From: Saprospiraceae bacterium
GTDB lineage: Bacteria > Bacteroidota > Bacteroidia > Chitinophagales > Saprospiraceae
Direction of reading: 5' to 3'
Assembly: GCA_016714785.1 (NCBI GenBank)
Contig: JADKCC010000012.1
Coordinates: forward strand, 1-45,494
DNA: 45,494 nt
In this document: positions 30,001 to 36,040 of the stretch, in pieces
Layout: each line of letters opens with the position of its first letter
Position numbering within the stretch: the first letter of the stretch is position 1
Program-made: the position numbers and the translations under genes
Notes under the pieces: generated by a model
What the model was told of the DNA's origin: nothing
What the model saw: the letters and a program-made list of their open reading frames with translations, nothing else
Database searches by the model: none

Positions 30001-32205
30001 TCTTTGGTCATAGGTATATTTCAATAAACCATTCTCGATTGCCCAACCTACGTTATTGGATGGATCAAAAATATATCCAACAGGCAACTTGTCAGTAATG
30101 TCAACTTCTGATATTACTCTTGTTCCATTATTAACAACCGAAATAGCAAAAGTTACAACATCATTGATTTTAACTTCATTTTGGTTGTTGACTTTTTTAG
30201 AGATTCTAAGACTGCACTCTCCTTCTGGTCTGAATCCAAGATCAAAATGGTGCGAAGTCCTTGCAATATTTACAGCTATCAATCCTGATGGACATGATGT
30301 AGTAGCAGCGTCACTATTTAGAGCTTGAAAATCTCCTATTGATTTTGTTACTGAAAATAATTCATTATTAAAAGTAAATAAACCAGTCTCTCCATCTTTG
30401 TGGGATTTATCAATACCTACAAAGTAGTTTGTATTAGCATATAATCCACCTGCAACATTTGAATTGTTGAATGCATAATTTCCTTTGCTATCTGTGATGT
30501 CAGTAGCCAAAAGATTACAATTACTATCATAAAGCGTTACATATACACCCGAGAGACCCGCTTCGTCTGCATCTTGGATTCCGTTTGCATTTGCATCCAA
30601 CCATATCAAGTTACCAATTTCTATTTCAGGCAAACCGCATGTTGCAATAATTTCTCCAAAACCTGTAGCTTTACCAAATAGATTTACTGTCTCCCTAGTG
30701 TAAAGTTCTTTACCTGCTTCCTTTTTACCCGTAGAAGTATTGTATCTATGCAATCCACCTGAATAAGTATTTATTTCAGGATCAAAAACTGTAGCTACTA
30801 CAGAGTTTGTGCCAGGCATCGCAAAAATACTTCCAATGGTGATTTCAGAGTGATAAGTTGGGTTGGCTGTCCAAAAATCTTCATTAAAGAATTCATTACC
30901 TCCAGATCTATCTTCAAGAACCCACCCTGACCCATTTTTCTTTGCAATCATTAAGTCACCTTTCTGCTCATCCAATCTGTTGGATAAATTATTACAATAG
31001 ATGTGTCCTATACGGTCTGATAAAGATAATAACATATCTCCATCATCTGTAAAATCAATATCTGTTAACCAATGTGATGGGGCTCCACCTACTACTGGTG
31101 TGTTGGTCCAATTGGCTCCAGCTGGAATACTCAAACCAGAATCAGTAAAAGTACCAGATTGAGGATCAAATACTAAAATGGTCATTACACTACCAGGAGC
31201 TGTAAGACCAACGTATATTTTATCATTATAATACTTCAATGCAAAGGCATGCACACCACTACCTGGTATCTGATAAGCAACAGTATTGGCAGAAGTAGGA
31301 CTGACCGTAGGTACTCTCACTATAGTATTGTTATATATATTAACTACGTATAAGTATTTTTCATCAGGAGAAAGCACCATACTACCTATTCCTATGCGAC
31401 CAACTTGATTGCCATAATTACAGTCAGCAACATCTGTGACAACTAAGCTACCAACTGATTGGCCAAGTGTTGATAGATTAGCAAATACTGAGGTGGTGTA
31501 CATACTGCCATTAAATGCAGTGCGAAAAATAGCATCATGACCTGCTTTCAGCCCTGAATATTGTTTTACAAAGGCTGATGAGAATATCTCTTGTGTCCTT
31601 TGCTTCCATACTAATCCCCAGATTGCGCCAGTCTCTCCATGCATAGCAAATTTCCGAGCAGGAGTCGCACTATTGAAACCATATTCTATTCCCACTATAG
31701 TTGGCTCATTTTGACGCACCAATGTAGTACCTTGCACAAAACAAGTGGTTAAGATTTCAGTTTTTGAATTGCACATGTCTGCATCTGAAGCCAGTCCAAA
31801 GCCTACATTACACATAGGTACCTGAACAAACTGGACAGAAGATCCATTATTTGTACCCAATAAAGACGGAAAATTAGCATTTGCATAATTATAAACTAAT
31901 CTAATTTTGTCTCCATCGGTCAATCCCACGAAGGAAAAAAGACCAGAACCATCAGACGTAGATGTACCTAATAATGCGCCGTTGGGATCATAAGCCTGAA
32001 CCATCACGCCTTGCAAACCTGCTTCAGTGACATTTCTGACGCCATTATTATTAGTATCTGTAAAGACAATACCATCGATGGTACCGCTGGTAGGCACACA
32101 TTGTGCACTGACCATTTGGGTCCAGAGGTTGAAGAAAATAAATGCTATTACATATCCATAATAGCGCAACGCCAAAGTTTGGCACGGGTGAATCCTGTTT
32201 TTCAT
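21040..32205 (-). CDS. Giant multidomain T9SS-secreted adhesin (3,721 aa)
   Basis: Signal peptide at residues 1-35 (ends MVSAQ). Order by eye: SdrD-B domain 39-110 (GIVFTDTNNNGVRNVTEAGL); propeller-like region to about 530 with DEKYLYVVNIYNNTIVRVP; second SdrD-B about 540-650 (IWLDANANGIQDADEAGL); DUF11-type modules near 664, 796 and 957; PKD/Ig-like domain near 1228; a long stretch of HYR-like modules (KITCPADIDIDCKD near 1761); ten Ig-like repeats about 2155-2873; further HYR-like modules; dockerin-like pair about 3382-3434; C-terminal T9SS type A sorting domain from about 3639 (NTPNPWNNETSINFSLP ... KTMKMLNIK). No frameshift in 11 kb. The protein should be carried across the outer membrane by the type IX system and attached to the surface, as in SprB-like adhesins. 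The role (attachment, gliding, flocculation) is inference. It starts divergently from rlmI and ends at a clear terminator beside R2. Confidence 0.93.
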   Translation of the reverse strand: MKNRIHPCQTLALRYYGYVIAFIFFNLWTQMVSAQCVPTSGTIDGIVFTDTNNNGVRNVTEAGLQGVMVQAYDPNGALLGTSTSDGSGLFSFVGLTDGDKIRLVYNYANANFPSLLGTNNGSSVQFVQVPMCNVGFGLASDADMCNSKTEILTTCFVQGTTLVRQNEPTIVGIEYGFNSATPARKFAMHGETGAIWGLVWKQRTQEIFSSAFVKQYSGLKAGHDAIFRTAFNGSMYTTSVFANLSTLGQSVGSLVVTDVADCNYGNQVGRIGIGSMVLSPDEKYLYVVNIYNNTIVRVPTVSPTSANTVAYQIPGSGVHAFALKYYNDKIYVGLTAPGSVMTILVFDPQSGTFTDSGLSIPAGANWTNTPVVGGAPSHWLTDIDFTDDGDMLLSLSDRIGHIYCNNLSNRLDEQKGDLMIAKKNGSGWVLEDRSGGNEFFNEDFWTANPTYHSEITIGSIFAMPGTNSVVATVFDPEINTYSGGLHRYNTSTGKKEAGKELYTRETVNLFGKATGFGEIIATCGLPEIEIGNLIWLDANANGIQDADEAGLSGVYVTLYDSNCNLLATDITDSKGNYAFNNSNVAGGLYANTNYFVGIDKSHKDGETGLFTFNNELFSVTKSIGDFQALNSDAATTSCPSGLIAVNIARTSHHFDLGFRPEGECSLRISKKVNNQNEVKINDVVTFAISVVNNGTRVISEVDITDKLPVGYIFDPSNNVGWAIENGLLKYTYDQRLTQGQTATTNLNLTFAKNISNFQFNNEAKISGAKDGSGKTISDITSCFVLPEDGFSNDLPKVCDLALKHTTDQVLLNLPNRAVTFTTTICNQGTIDAASYQITNYLNSTLDFDPSINTGWLISSDLTRLTYDENKVLLPGECRDYKLYGRVKEGITASKIENYAEISRNACSNLTSNDDFDSTPDNISDNDKGGQPNTANDNKMDDHGDTDEDDHDPATVNLFLYDLSLTKTIKTRRASAGDEIIFDLTIRNVGQSPVSGVTVVDYVPKDTDLKDPTWNLANGNAVKQISFPGNLAAGQTYVTQCTLKIHDNVRHPATISNTAEITQIFDPAGNDVSELPVGIIDENGDVPPTSNLKDDDKSTAYVVLICPAEYQPCSDCRAATTPTNGQFIVNLKIASKEGETWYVESSVGLFDTISPFPPIAPTPLTNGFQLEEYAHEHDGHSYYLLRAIHLDKKGFSVRLRNEFGDLEQVTAGPATCSFDRIDLSGPQSMCVGSTATYKANSSIPGATYTWYVDDVLVAGVAGTSLNQDWTGFSQGAHVVKVAAIPGCIAPAELTVMIGEADNAAIACIGDFNVSLNGNCEIVITPSMMVAGTLNATSPYIVMLTDSHGNPIPNATLTGEHAGTKVMAKLIESCGGNSCWSTITVEDKTAPISICNDIVLPCYKLDEYKGPFETDNCGGPVKNEIISEDITVLTCDNDFVKYIDRVYQATDKFGNKSALCEMRISLERPNFDLIKMPPSYTMAKDSALVCDDFDVDEFGRPDPSVTGVPTLAGIALYPTFAEICNTVSWYKDIDHGTINCVRKITREWFVYEQWCSDGQMLTYKQIIEITDTIPPVIATIPNFKVTTNSQSVCEGAVKLPIASVTDICSNKLKVDVTYPGGFIDGFKGTESILLPVGNHIINYTAYDECKNSASKSFTVTVEDKTAPTVICKGEVVVGLNSNGQAYLSPKNVDDGSFDGCGIGRMKIAKMVPSGLIPDSLFVNSIDFGCADVGRSIMVALRVWDENGNSNSCMINVTIQDKHAPKITCPADIDIDCKDVFSGMDLTQYGKAIAIDACGATVTENAAKFILNSCRVGTIERNFVATDGTIPATCKQIITVVNSDYFNPLTDVVKPLDYEVFDRCSVLELKPENLPALYGNPIITQSSCGLAAASYKDDVYNFVAGACYKIVRNWTIIDWCEMERLGASYTPYTFQQIIKVNNTVPPFFVGQAPIDQTFFTDKGNCNEGAVSLTFIGGDLCTPNNQLRWSFKIDYNNDGSINSSNNGIGHIASIVNTLFPVGTHKILWSFEDQCGNVTTRAHLVTVRNNDKPTAAGLESIAVAIIPWDTNGDGTADVEKACITAASLNVSSSSLCCDEPLRFSYSADINDTIRCFTCYHVGEDNIVELWVHDCNGNTDFVEVNVDVQDNNDSNVCELICINNPAVVNVTGILSICNGQSTTLTATGGLTYHWNTGETTASITVSPNSTRDYSVTITNEFRCTDADTVTVTVNPLPTVMINGNNVCNGSSTILSATGGGTYIWNNGATSANITVSPITNTTYTVTVTSSQGCTASTSRLVIVNPLPQASINGIQSICNGSNTTLTAAGGGTYLWSFNGATTAAITVSPTQNTTYTVTVTSVQGCTASSSRTVTVNGLTINAIISGSDEVCSGQPTTLTSSLTGGTANSYIWSNNATTSAINVAPAINTTYTVTITDNNGCTDTASKLVTVKALPIVTVTGPDACQGGSTTLTATGGGTYFWSNNATTASITVTPASPTTYSVTVTGANGCSAVGSKQVNINPLPTVNISGDNAICINESATLTASGGVNYVWSNSATTAAITVSPLVTTTYTVTATDSNGCTNTAAITVTVSGLTINANIAGSDTICVGSSTTLTASLTGGTAMSYAWSFNNATTQSITVNPVVTTTYTVTITDTNGCNGTDAITVAVNPLPNIVISGDKTICLGESTTLTATGAISYLWNTGANTASISVTPLVNTSYTVTATDANGCINTTISNVVVNPLPEILIMGNDTVCANTSTQLTASGATSYVWSTGATTATTVVIPASTATYTVTGTDANGCLNDASIFVTVNPNPTPIIAGDLMLCLGDTTILSTSGGGTYSWSTTATSSSIEVFPVVNTTYSVTVTDINGCKGSTSATVIVDPGNLTCTTQNITVYLDALGTVNITPMDISTGSVGACTNIEAFVAPNMLNCNDIQVNPTIVTLTVVNTNTRDTLTCTAEVTVLDTLPPVLVCPANMVLNCETFDPNAPLSNYGIPTFGDNCPASLSLQEVPVINIGSCNVGQITRTFIVTDFSGNSTQCVQLIDVVNPDPLVVGDINFPADVTISNCASTSIANTGNTTVNASQFDCAGLTISFTDNIPTPLCGGTYQRIWTVVDSCQTVPGTTQGIFVHTQTIIVNVQTPEILGPTSTVILQKDAVTCMATYSGMNHSATGCNLVLSNNINNNANFDVTGVYPNGQTLVTLVATETCSGLSDTLSFIIQVDTIAMNIVCAKTYPIMTDQLFVEENVYEHATITQDCNTATIVASFTNTFIYDTLAIYDCSDLANAPIGITIYFWYEGASAPFTLCQSLVGLTDPNDFCGTLRTIDGSVTTESGQAVPNVTIDLHGSQMPAVSTLVNGQYNFPEMNGGGEYTVIPSRNDNPLEGVSTLDLIYIQKHILGSESLNSPYKIIAADINKDNKVSSSDLVQLRKVILGIQENFPNNTSWRMVDKGYSFPDPKEPFIGNIAENYYIESLNASMDIDWIGVKIGDVNNSYVTRLKSDGTESRSASLQFSMPEQQLITGKNIIPVYASATTDMAGFQISLPVQGVNGILITNGLLSMTEDNFALVNGVLNISWHDAKGIDVNEGDILFFLHIDAKTDSNLSNLLFTDANKGLNPEYYNSDHQINKLGWRVDRGRSETFIVHGNTPNPWNNETSINFSLPQNGDVSLKVRDITGRLIYTSSNYYQKGQNTIRVSSDDLGVSGLLFYDLTFGKEVKTMKMLNIK
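21905..22060 (-). other. Dockerin-type I-like pair in giant adhesin 1
   Basis: The translated segment has VSTLDLIYIQKHILGSESL followed by IIAADINKDNKVSSSDLVQLRKVILGIQ: the second half carries the D-x-N-x-D-x-x-V-x-x-x-D calcium loop plus a helix, as in dockerin type I repeats, and the first half has the matching helix. No cohesin domain was recognised in this window. Confidence 0.6.
23585..25740 (-). repeat. Ten tandem Ig-like repeats within giant adhesin 1
   Basis: About 720 residues of ten units, each 68-78 aa. The consensus pattern is: start near I-x-G-x-x-x-(I)C-x-G-x-S/T-x-T-L-T-A, a central WS-x-x-A-T-T-A-x-I-T-V-x-P, then TTYTVTVTD-x-x-GC-x-x, ending VTVNPLP. Two Cys per unit (early C-x-G and late GC) probably form one disulfide each. 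Units 4 and 7 are longer and share TGGTA-x-SY-x-WS, suggesting a three-unit higher-order period in the array. Confidence 0.88.
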
Positions 32206-32518
32206 TTTTTGACCTTAGTTTGAAAAATCTAAATAAAAATAATCAATTTGATGCCATCTCTAGTTGACATGATTGATTTTTTGAGTGCAAATCAATCTAA
32301 AGCATGACCGAAACGCCATAGATTGACTGCTGAATTATTTTACTGTTTGTGCGGGTTATCATGAAAGAATTTGACTGTTTCCAGTATGGACTCTTCACAC
32401 GATGGGGCAAATATATGATTTTTTAATAATATGTAGTATGTTTAATAAAATAAAAAATTAAAAAAATATTTAATATGTTATAATAACATTATCTTTATCT
32501 TTATATCATAGTAAATAG
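32206..32518. other. Divergent intergenic region between giant adhesin 1 and rlmI
   Basis: No gene seen. CAAATATA at 32408-32415 fits the reversed TAnnTTTG -7 element and could start a minus-strand adhesin transcript with a leader of about 195 nt; no -33 box is evident. Low confidence. Confidence 0.35.
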
Positions 32519-32526
32519 TATTTTTG
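32519..32526 (+). promoter_or_regulatory. Candidate -7 promoter element for rlmI
   Basis: TATTTTTG fits TAnnTTTG, 20 bases before the ATG at 32547. No clear -33 box. Confidence 0.4.
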
Positions 32527-32546
32527 CACCAAATTGATTTTTCATT

Positions 32547-33731
32547 ATGAACACATTAAGCTTAAAACTTAAAAAAGGTAAGGAATTATCCTTAGCAAGA
32601 AAGCATCCATGGGTATTTTCAGGAGCCATACTTCAATTGCCTAAAGGATTGGCAGATGGAGAAATCGTAGATGTATTTTCTTATGATATGCAATATCTTG
32701 GAACAGGCCACTACCAAGGTGGAGGATCTATCTCAGTTCGCATTATCAGTTTTGAACAGCAAATCATAGACCAAGGCTTCTGGAATCTAAAAATATCTAA
32801 TGCAAAAAACTATAGATTGCGCCTAAGTCTCCCATCTGAAAATACCAATTCCTATAGATTAGTACATGGAGAAGGCGATGGTGTCCCAGGGCTGATCATC
32901 GATATATATAATGAAATAGCAGTAATCCAATCACATTCCATCGGCATACACAAAGATGCTAATAAAATTGCAAACGCTTTATCTGAAAATTTTGGAAATG
33001 AAATCTCAACAATTTATTTAAGATGCAAAGATACATTGCCTGAACACTACAGCTTGAATTTAACAGATACTTTCTTAAAGGGAAATCAAGAAGAAACCAT
33101 CATTTTAGAAAATAATATTCAGTTTAAAATTAATGTGATCACAGGTCAAAAAACTGGTTTTTTTCTAGACCAGAGAGAAAACAGAGCTTTGGTAGGTCAG
33201 TATGCTAAAAACAAATCCGTATTAAATTGTTTTTGCTATACTGGTGGGTTTTCTTTGTATGCTTTGGCAGCAGGAGCAAGTGTGGTGGAATCTGTAGATA
33301 TATCACAAAAAGCAGTAGATCTAATGAATGAAAATGTCGCATTAAATCATTATGATGAAAATCATCATAGTCACTGCGCCAATGTAATGCACTACTTGGC
33401 AAATGATGAATTACCAAAGTATGATATTGTTATAATAGATCCTCCAGCTTTTGCCAAAAGCCTTCATAAAAGACATAATGCAGTACAGGCTTATAAGAGG
33501 TTAAATACATTGGCAATGAAAAAAGTCAAAAGTGGTGGTTTATTATTTACATTTTCTTGTTCACAAGTAGTAGGTACACAACTATTTTATGATACAATAG
33601 TTGCCGCTGGTATTGAAGCAAATAAAAATGTACGCGTTGTACAATCGCTCAGTCAGGGACCTGATCACCCAATACAACTTTTTCATCCAGAGGGACATTA
33701 TCTAAAAGGGTTAGTTTTGTATATTGAGTGA
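32547..33731 (+). CDS. rlmI: 23S rRNA (cytosine-C5) methyltransferase RlmI-like
   Basis: 394 residues, matching RlmI, which methylates C1962 of 23S rRNA (SAM-dependent, cytoplasmic). The N-terminal PUA domain is LKKGKELSLARKHPWVFSGAI to about residue 75, followed by YRLVHGEGDGVPGLIIDIYN. The catalytic Rossmann domain begins at GQKTGFFLDQRENRALV, then SAM-binding VLNCFCYTGGFSLYALAAGA and ESVDISQKAVDLMNENVALN. The catalytic motif is IIDPPAFAKS, with a Cys in LFTFSCSQVVG, then GPDHPIQLFHPEGHYLKGLVL. All family motifs are intact. It lies between the giant adhesin, transcribed divergently, and R3; it is unrelated in function to either, so it is a useful anchor for comparing gene order in relatives. 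Confidence 0.94.
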   Translation: MNTLSLKLKKGKELSLARKHPWVFSGAILQLPKGLADGEIVDVFSYDMQYLGTGHYQGGGSISVRIISFEQQIIDQGFWNLKISNAKNYRLRLSLPSENTNSYRLVHGEGDGVPGLIIDIYNEIAVIQSHSIGIHKDANKIANALSENFGNEISTIYLRCKDTLPEHYSLNLTDTFLKGNQEETIILENNIQFKINVITGQKTGFFLDQRENRALVGQYAKNKSVLNCFCYTGGFSLYALAAGASVVESVDISQKAVDLMNENVALNHYDENHHSHCANVMHYLANDELPKYDIVIIDPPAFAKSLHKRHNAVQAYKRLNTLAMKKVKSGGLLFTFSCSQVVGTQLFYDTIVAAGIEANKNVRVVQSLSQGPDHPIQLFHPEGHYLKGLVLYIE

Positions 33732-33798
33732 TCTGTGATTGGACAATCTGTCACCCTGCAACAATCCATGTTACTAAACAATCATAAGATCACTAAAT

Positions 33799-34327
33799 AG
33801 GGGCTGCTGAAAAAGTCAGCTATTATTTTTGGTTGTTAGTTTAACGGAGACTATCGTTCAAAAAACAAGCAATAGAGAAAATGAACGCAGTGAAGTGCAA
33901 AGCACCAAAGACAAAGTCTTTGACGAAGTGAACCGTGAAACGGGTGGGCAGGTGAAGTGCAAAGCACCAAAGGCCGCAAGCCTTTGACGAAGTGAACCGC
34001 TAGCGGGTGGGCAGGAAAGTGCGTCTATTGCCATAGAAAGCACAAAGGATTAAATATGAAATACTTATGGCAATAGAAAAAAAGCTAGCGGGGGGCCTTC
34101 ATTTGAGTGTTTCGAATCACTCAAACGCAGCACGCACCATTCAGTTACCTTTTTTGAACTAGACTTTTTTGGGCAATGCAAAAAGTAACTGCCGCCTGCA
34201 TAAGGCAAAAGCCAACCCAAGGTACACGACTTTTGGACAAAATCAATTAAAAGGTTTGCATTTAATTTGTTTATTTTAGACATAATTTTTTATTTATCAA
34301 TTGGTTGTACCATTGTCAGCAAGCCCT
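33799..34327 (+). mobile_element. Palindrome-rich repeat element R3
   Basis: 529 bp, same orientation as R1/R2. It begins AGGGGCTGCTGA and ends TCAGCAAGCCCT. It has the two ~62-bp tandem units and the CTATTGCCATA/TATGGCAATAG inverted pair like R1, then a shortened version of the R2-type hairpin module (ACTCAAACGCAGC region). Flanks AAAT/AATT are only a partial match. Confidence 0.8.
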
Positions 34328-34791
34328 AATTACATATTAAATAATTAAATAGTAACTTATTTTATAATACTGATAATCAATACTTTAAAACAATTTACAA
34401 GGAGATTTAGAAATACGAAGTTAACATATTGCTTTGGGAGATGTAGTAATACCAAGGTTTACCTCTTTGGGGAGCCTGTTCCGGTACGCGGAGCGATTTA
34501 GCGGAACTAGCTTTTTGTTTACTTTTTGGGCAATGCAAAAAAGTTAAAGCCAGTCGCGGCTCGAGCGACAATGCCAAACCTATAGTATAATCATTAGCTC
34601 CAAAGAGCACAATTGAATTTGATTCAAGGTTATGAGAGTAGTTATTGTGCAAAATTTGCCCCGAAACTTTAGTAAGTTTAATTGAGATGGGTCTTTGTCT
34701 TCCAAGACAGAGATCCATCTTTTTTTATTAAACCCAGATTATGCGTTAGAACTTCATCATAAAAAGCTAAAATGCAATAAATCAGCTATTT
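34328..34791. other. Spacer between R3 and R4 with decayed repeat and strong hairpin
   Basis: No gene seen. At about 34470-34560 a segment resembles the right-middle of the R elements (GGAACTAGC then a TTTGTTTACTTTTTGGGCAA-like stretch), so I read a degenerate fifth copy. A near-perfect hairpin with T tract follows at 34686. Confidence 0.5.
34686..34726 (+). terminator. Strong orphan rho-independent terminator-like hairpin
   Basis: GATGGGTCTTTGTCTT (34686-34701) pairs with AAGACAGAGATCCATC (34704-34719) over 16 positions with two G-U pairs, then a T tract. No plus-strand gene precedes it within about 900 bases, so an unannotated small RNA may end here. Confidence 0.6.
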
Positions 34792-35489
34792 AGGGGCTGC
34801 TGAAAAAGTCAGCTATTATTTTTGGTTAATAGTTTAACGGAGATTATCGTTCAAAAAACAAGCAATAGTGAAAATGAACGTAGTGTAGTGCAAAGCACCA
34901 AAGGCGGCAAGCCTTTGACGGAGTGAACCGTGAAACGGGTGGGTGGGTGAAGTGCAAAGCACCAAAGGCTGCAAGCCTTTGACGGAGTGAACCGCTGGCG
35001 GGTGGGTAAGGCAAGTGCGTCTATTGCCATAGAAAGCACAAAGGATTAAATATGAAATACTTATGGCAATAGAAAAAGCATGACTAAGCGAACCTGTAAG
35101 GTGAACGCAGGGCAACAAGGCGGGCCCTTGACGGAGTGAACCGTGAACGGATGGGGCATGACAATGCGAGAAGCGAAGGAACCCGAAAGGGATGGGCAGG
35201 TCGAGAATGAACAACAATACACCTAGCTGATTTAAGTTTAAATCAGTGCCTTCATTTTTGAGTGATTTCGTATCACTCAAATGCAGCAAAGCTGCACCAT
35301 TCAGTTACCTTTTTTTGAACTAGACTTTTTTGGGCAATGCAAAAAAGTAACTGCCGCCTGCATAAGGCAAAAGCCAATTCAAGGTACACGACTTTTGGAC
35401 AAAATCAATTAAAAGGTTTGTATTTAATTTGTTTATTTTAGACATAATTTATTATTTATCAATTGGTTGTACCATTGTCAGCAAGCCCT
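34792..35489 (+). mobile_element. Palindrome-rich repeat element R4
   Basis: 698 bp, the longest copy, same orientation. It contains both middle modules: the R1/R3-type CTATTGCCATA inverted pair and the R2-type multi-hairpin module. It therefore shows the modular make-up of the family. Ends are AGGGGCTGCTGA and TCAGCAAGCCCT. Frames inside it repeat those of R1-R3 and are not genes. Confidence 0.8.
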
Positions 35490-35969
35490 AATTAATAATT
35501 TTTATAATCATCATCCTATATATTATAGAAAGCCATTACATTAAATTTTTATCAAGGTTTAAAATCAGTGCTTTCAGGAACAATTTCAAAAACAACAATG
35601 CAATATACCAACATATTAAATGGTCCGCAACTAAATTCACCAAATATACTTAAATTTTACACTAATATTACAATATAAAAGCAAAAGCCAAAAAAATAAT
35701 AAGAGTATGTTTAAAAATTTTCTTAGTTGCTAATCAAAAGGTTATGGTTCTGACAATAAAAGAATTAACAAGTTTAGTCAACTAAACGATGCAACTATTT
35801 TGAAGTCAGGTTCATAAAATATTAATTATAAAGCAATAAAAATTTAAACATACTCTAAATTGGTATAAGGATCTGTAATAATCTTGGTGGTAGCTTACTT
35901 ACTTAAATAGTAATATCCTTATGCAAAGGAGCTAGAAATGTAATGGAACAATGTGTTTAGAGTTTCTCA
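35490..35969. other. Intergenic region with a short inverted-repeat element
   Basis: No gene. AGAGTATGTTTAAA (35702-35715) and its reverse complement (35843-35856) bracket 155 bp. TAA sits on both outer sides of GAGTATG/CATACTC, so this may be a tiny non-autonomous element or IS remnant. Confidence 0.45.
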
Positions 35970-36008
35970 CAAAAAAAAGTTGCCGACAGAAAAACTCTGC
36001 CGGCAACT
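35970..36008 (-). terminator. Terminator of giant adhesin 2
   Basis: AGTTGCCG/CGGCAACT (35978-35985 and 36001-36008) plus an inner CAGA/TCTG stem. On the minus strand it is followed by eight T. It lies 32 bases after the adhesin stop. Confidence 0.88.
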
Positions 36009-36040
36009 CACTACTTATATTTCACAAATTTCTTGATTCG

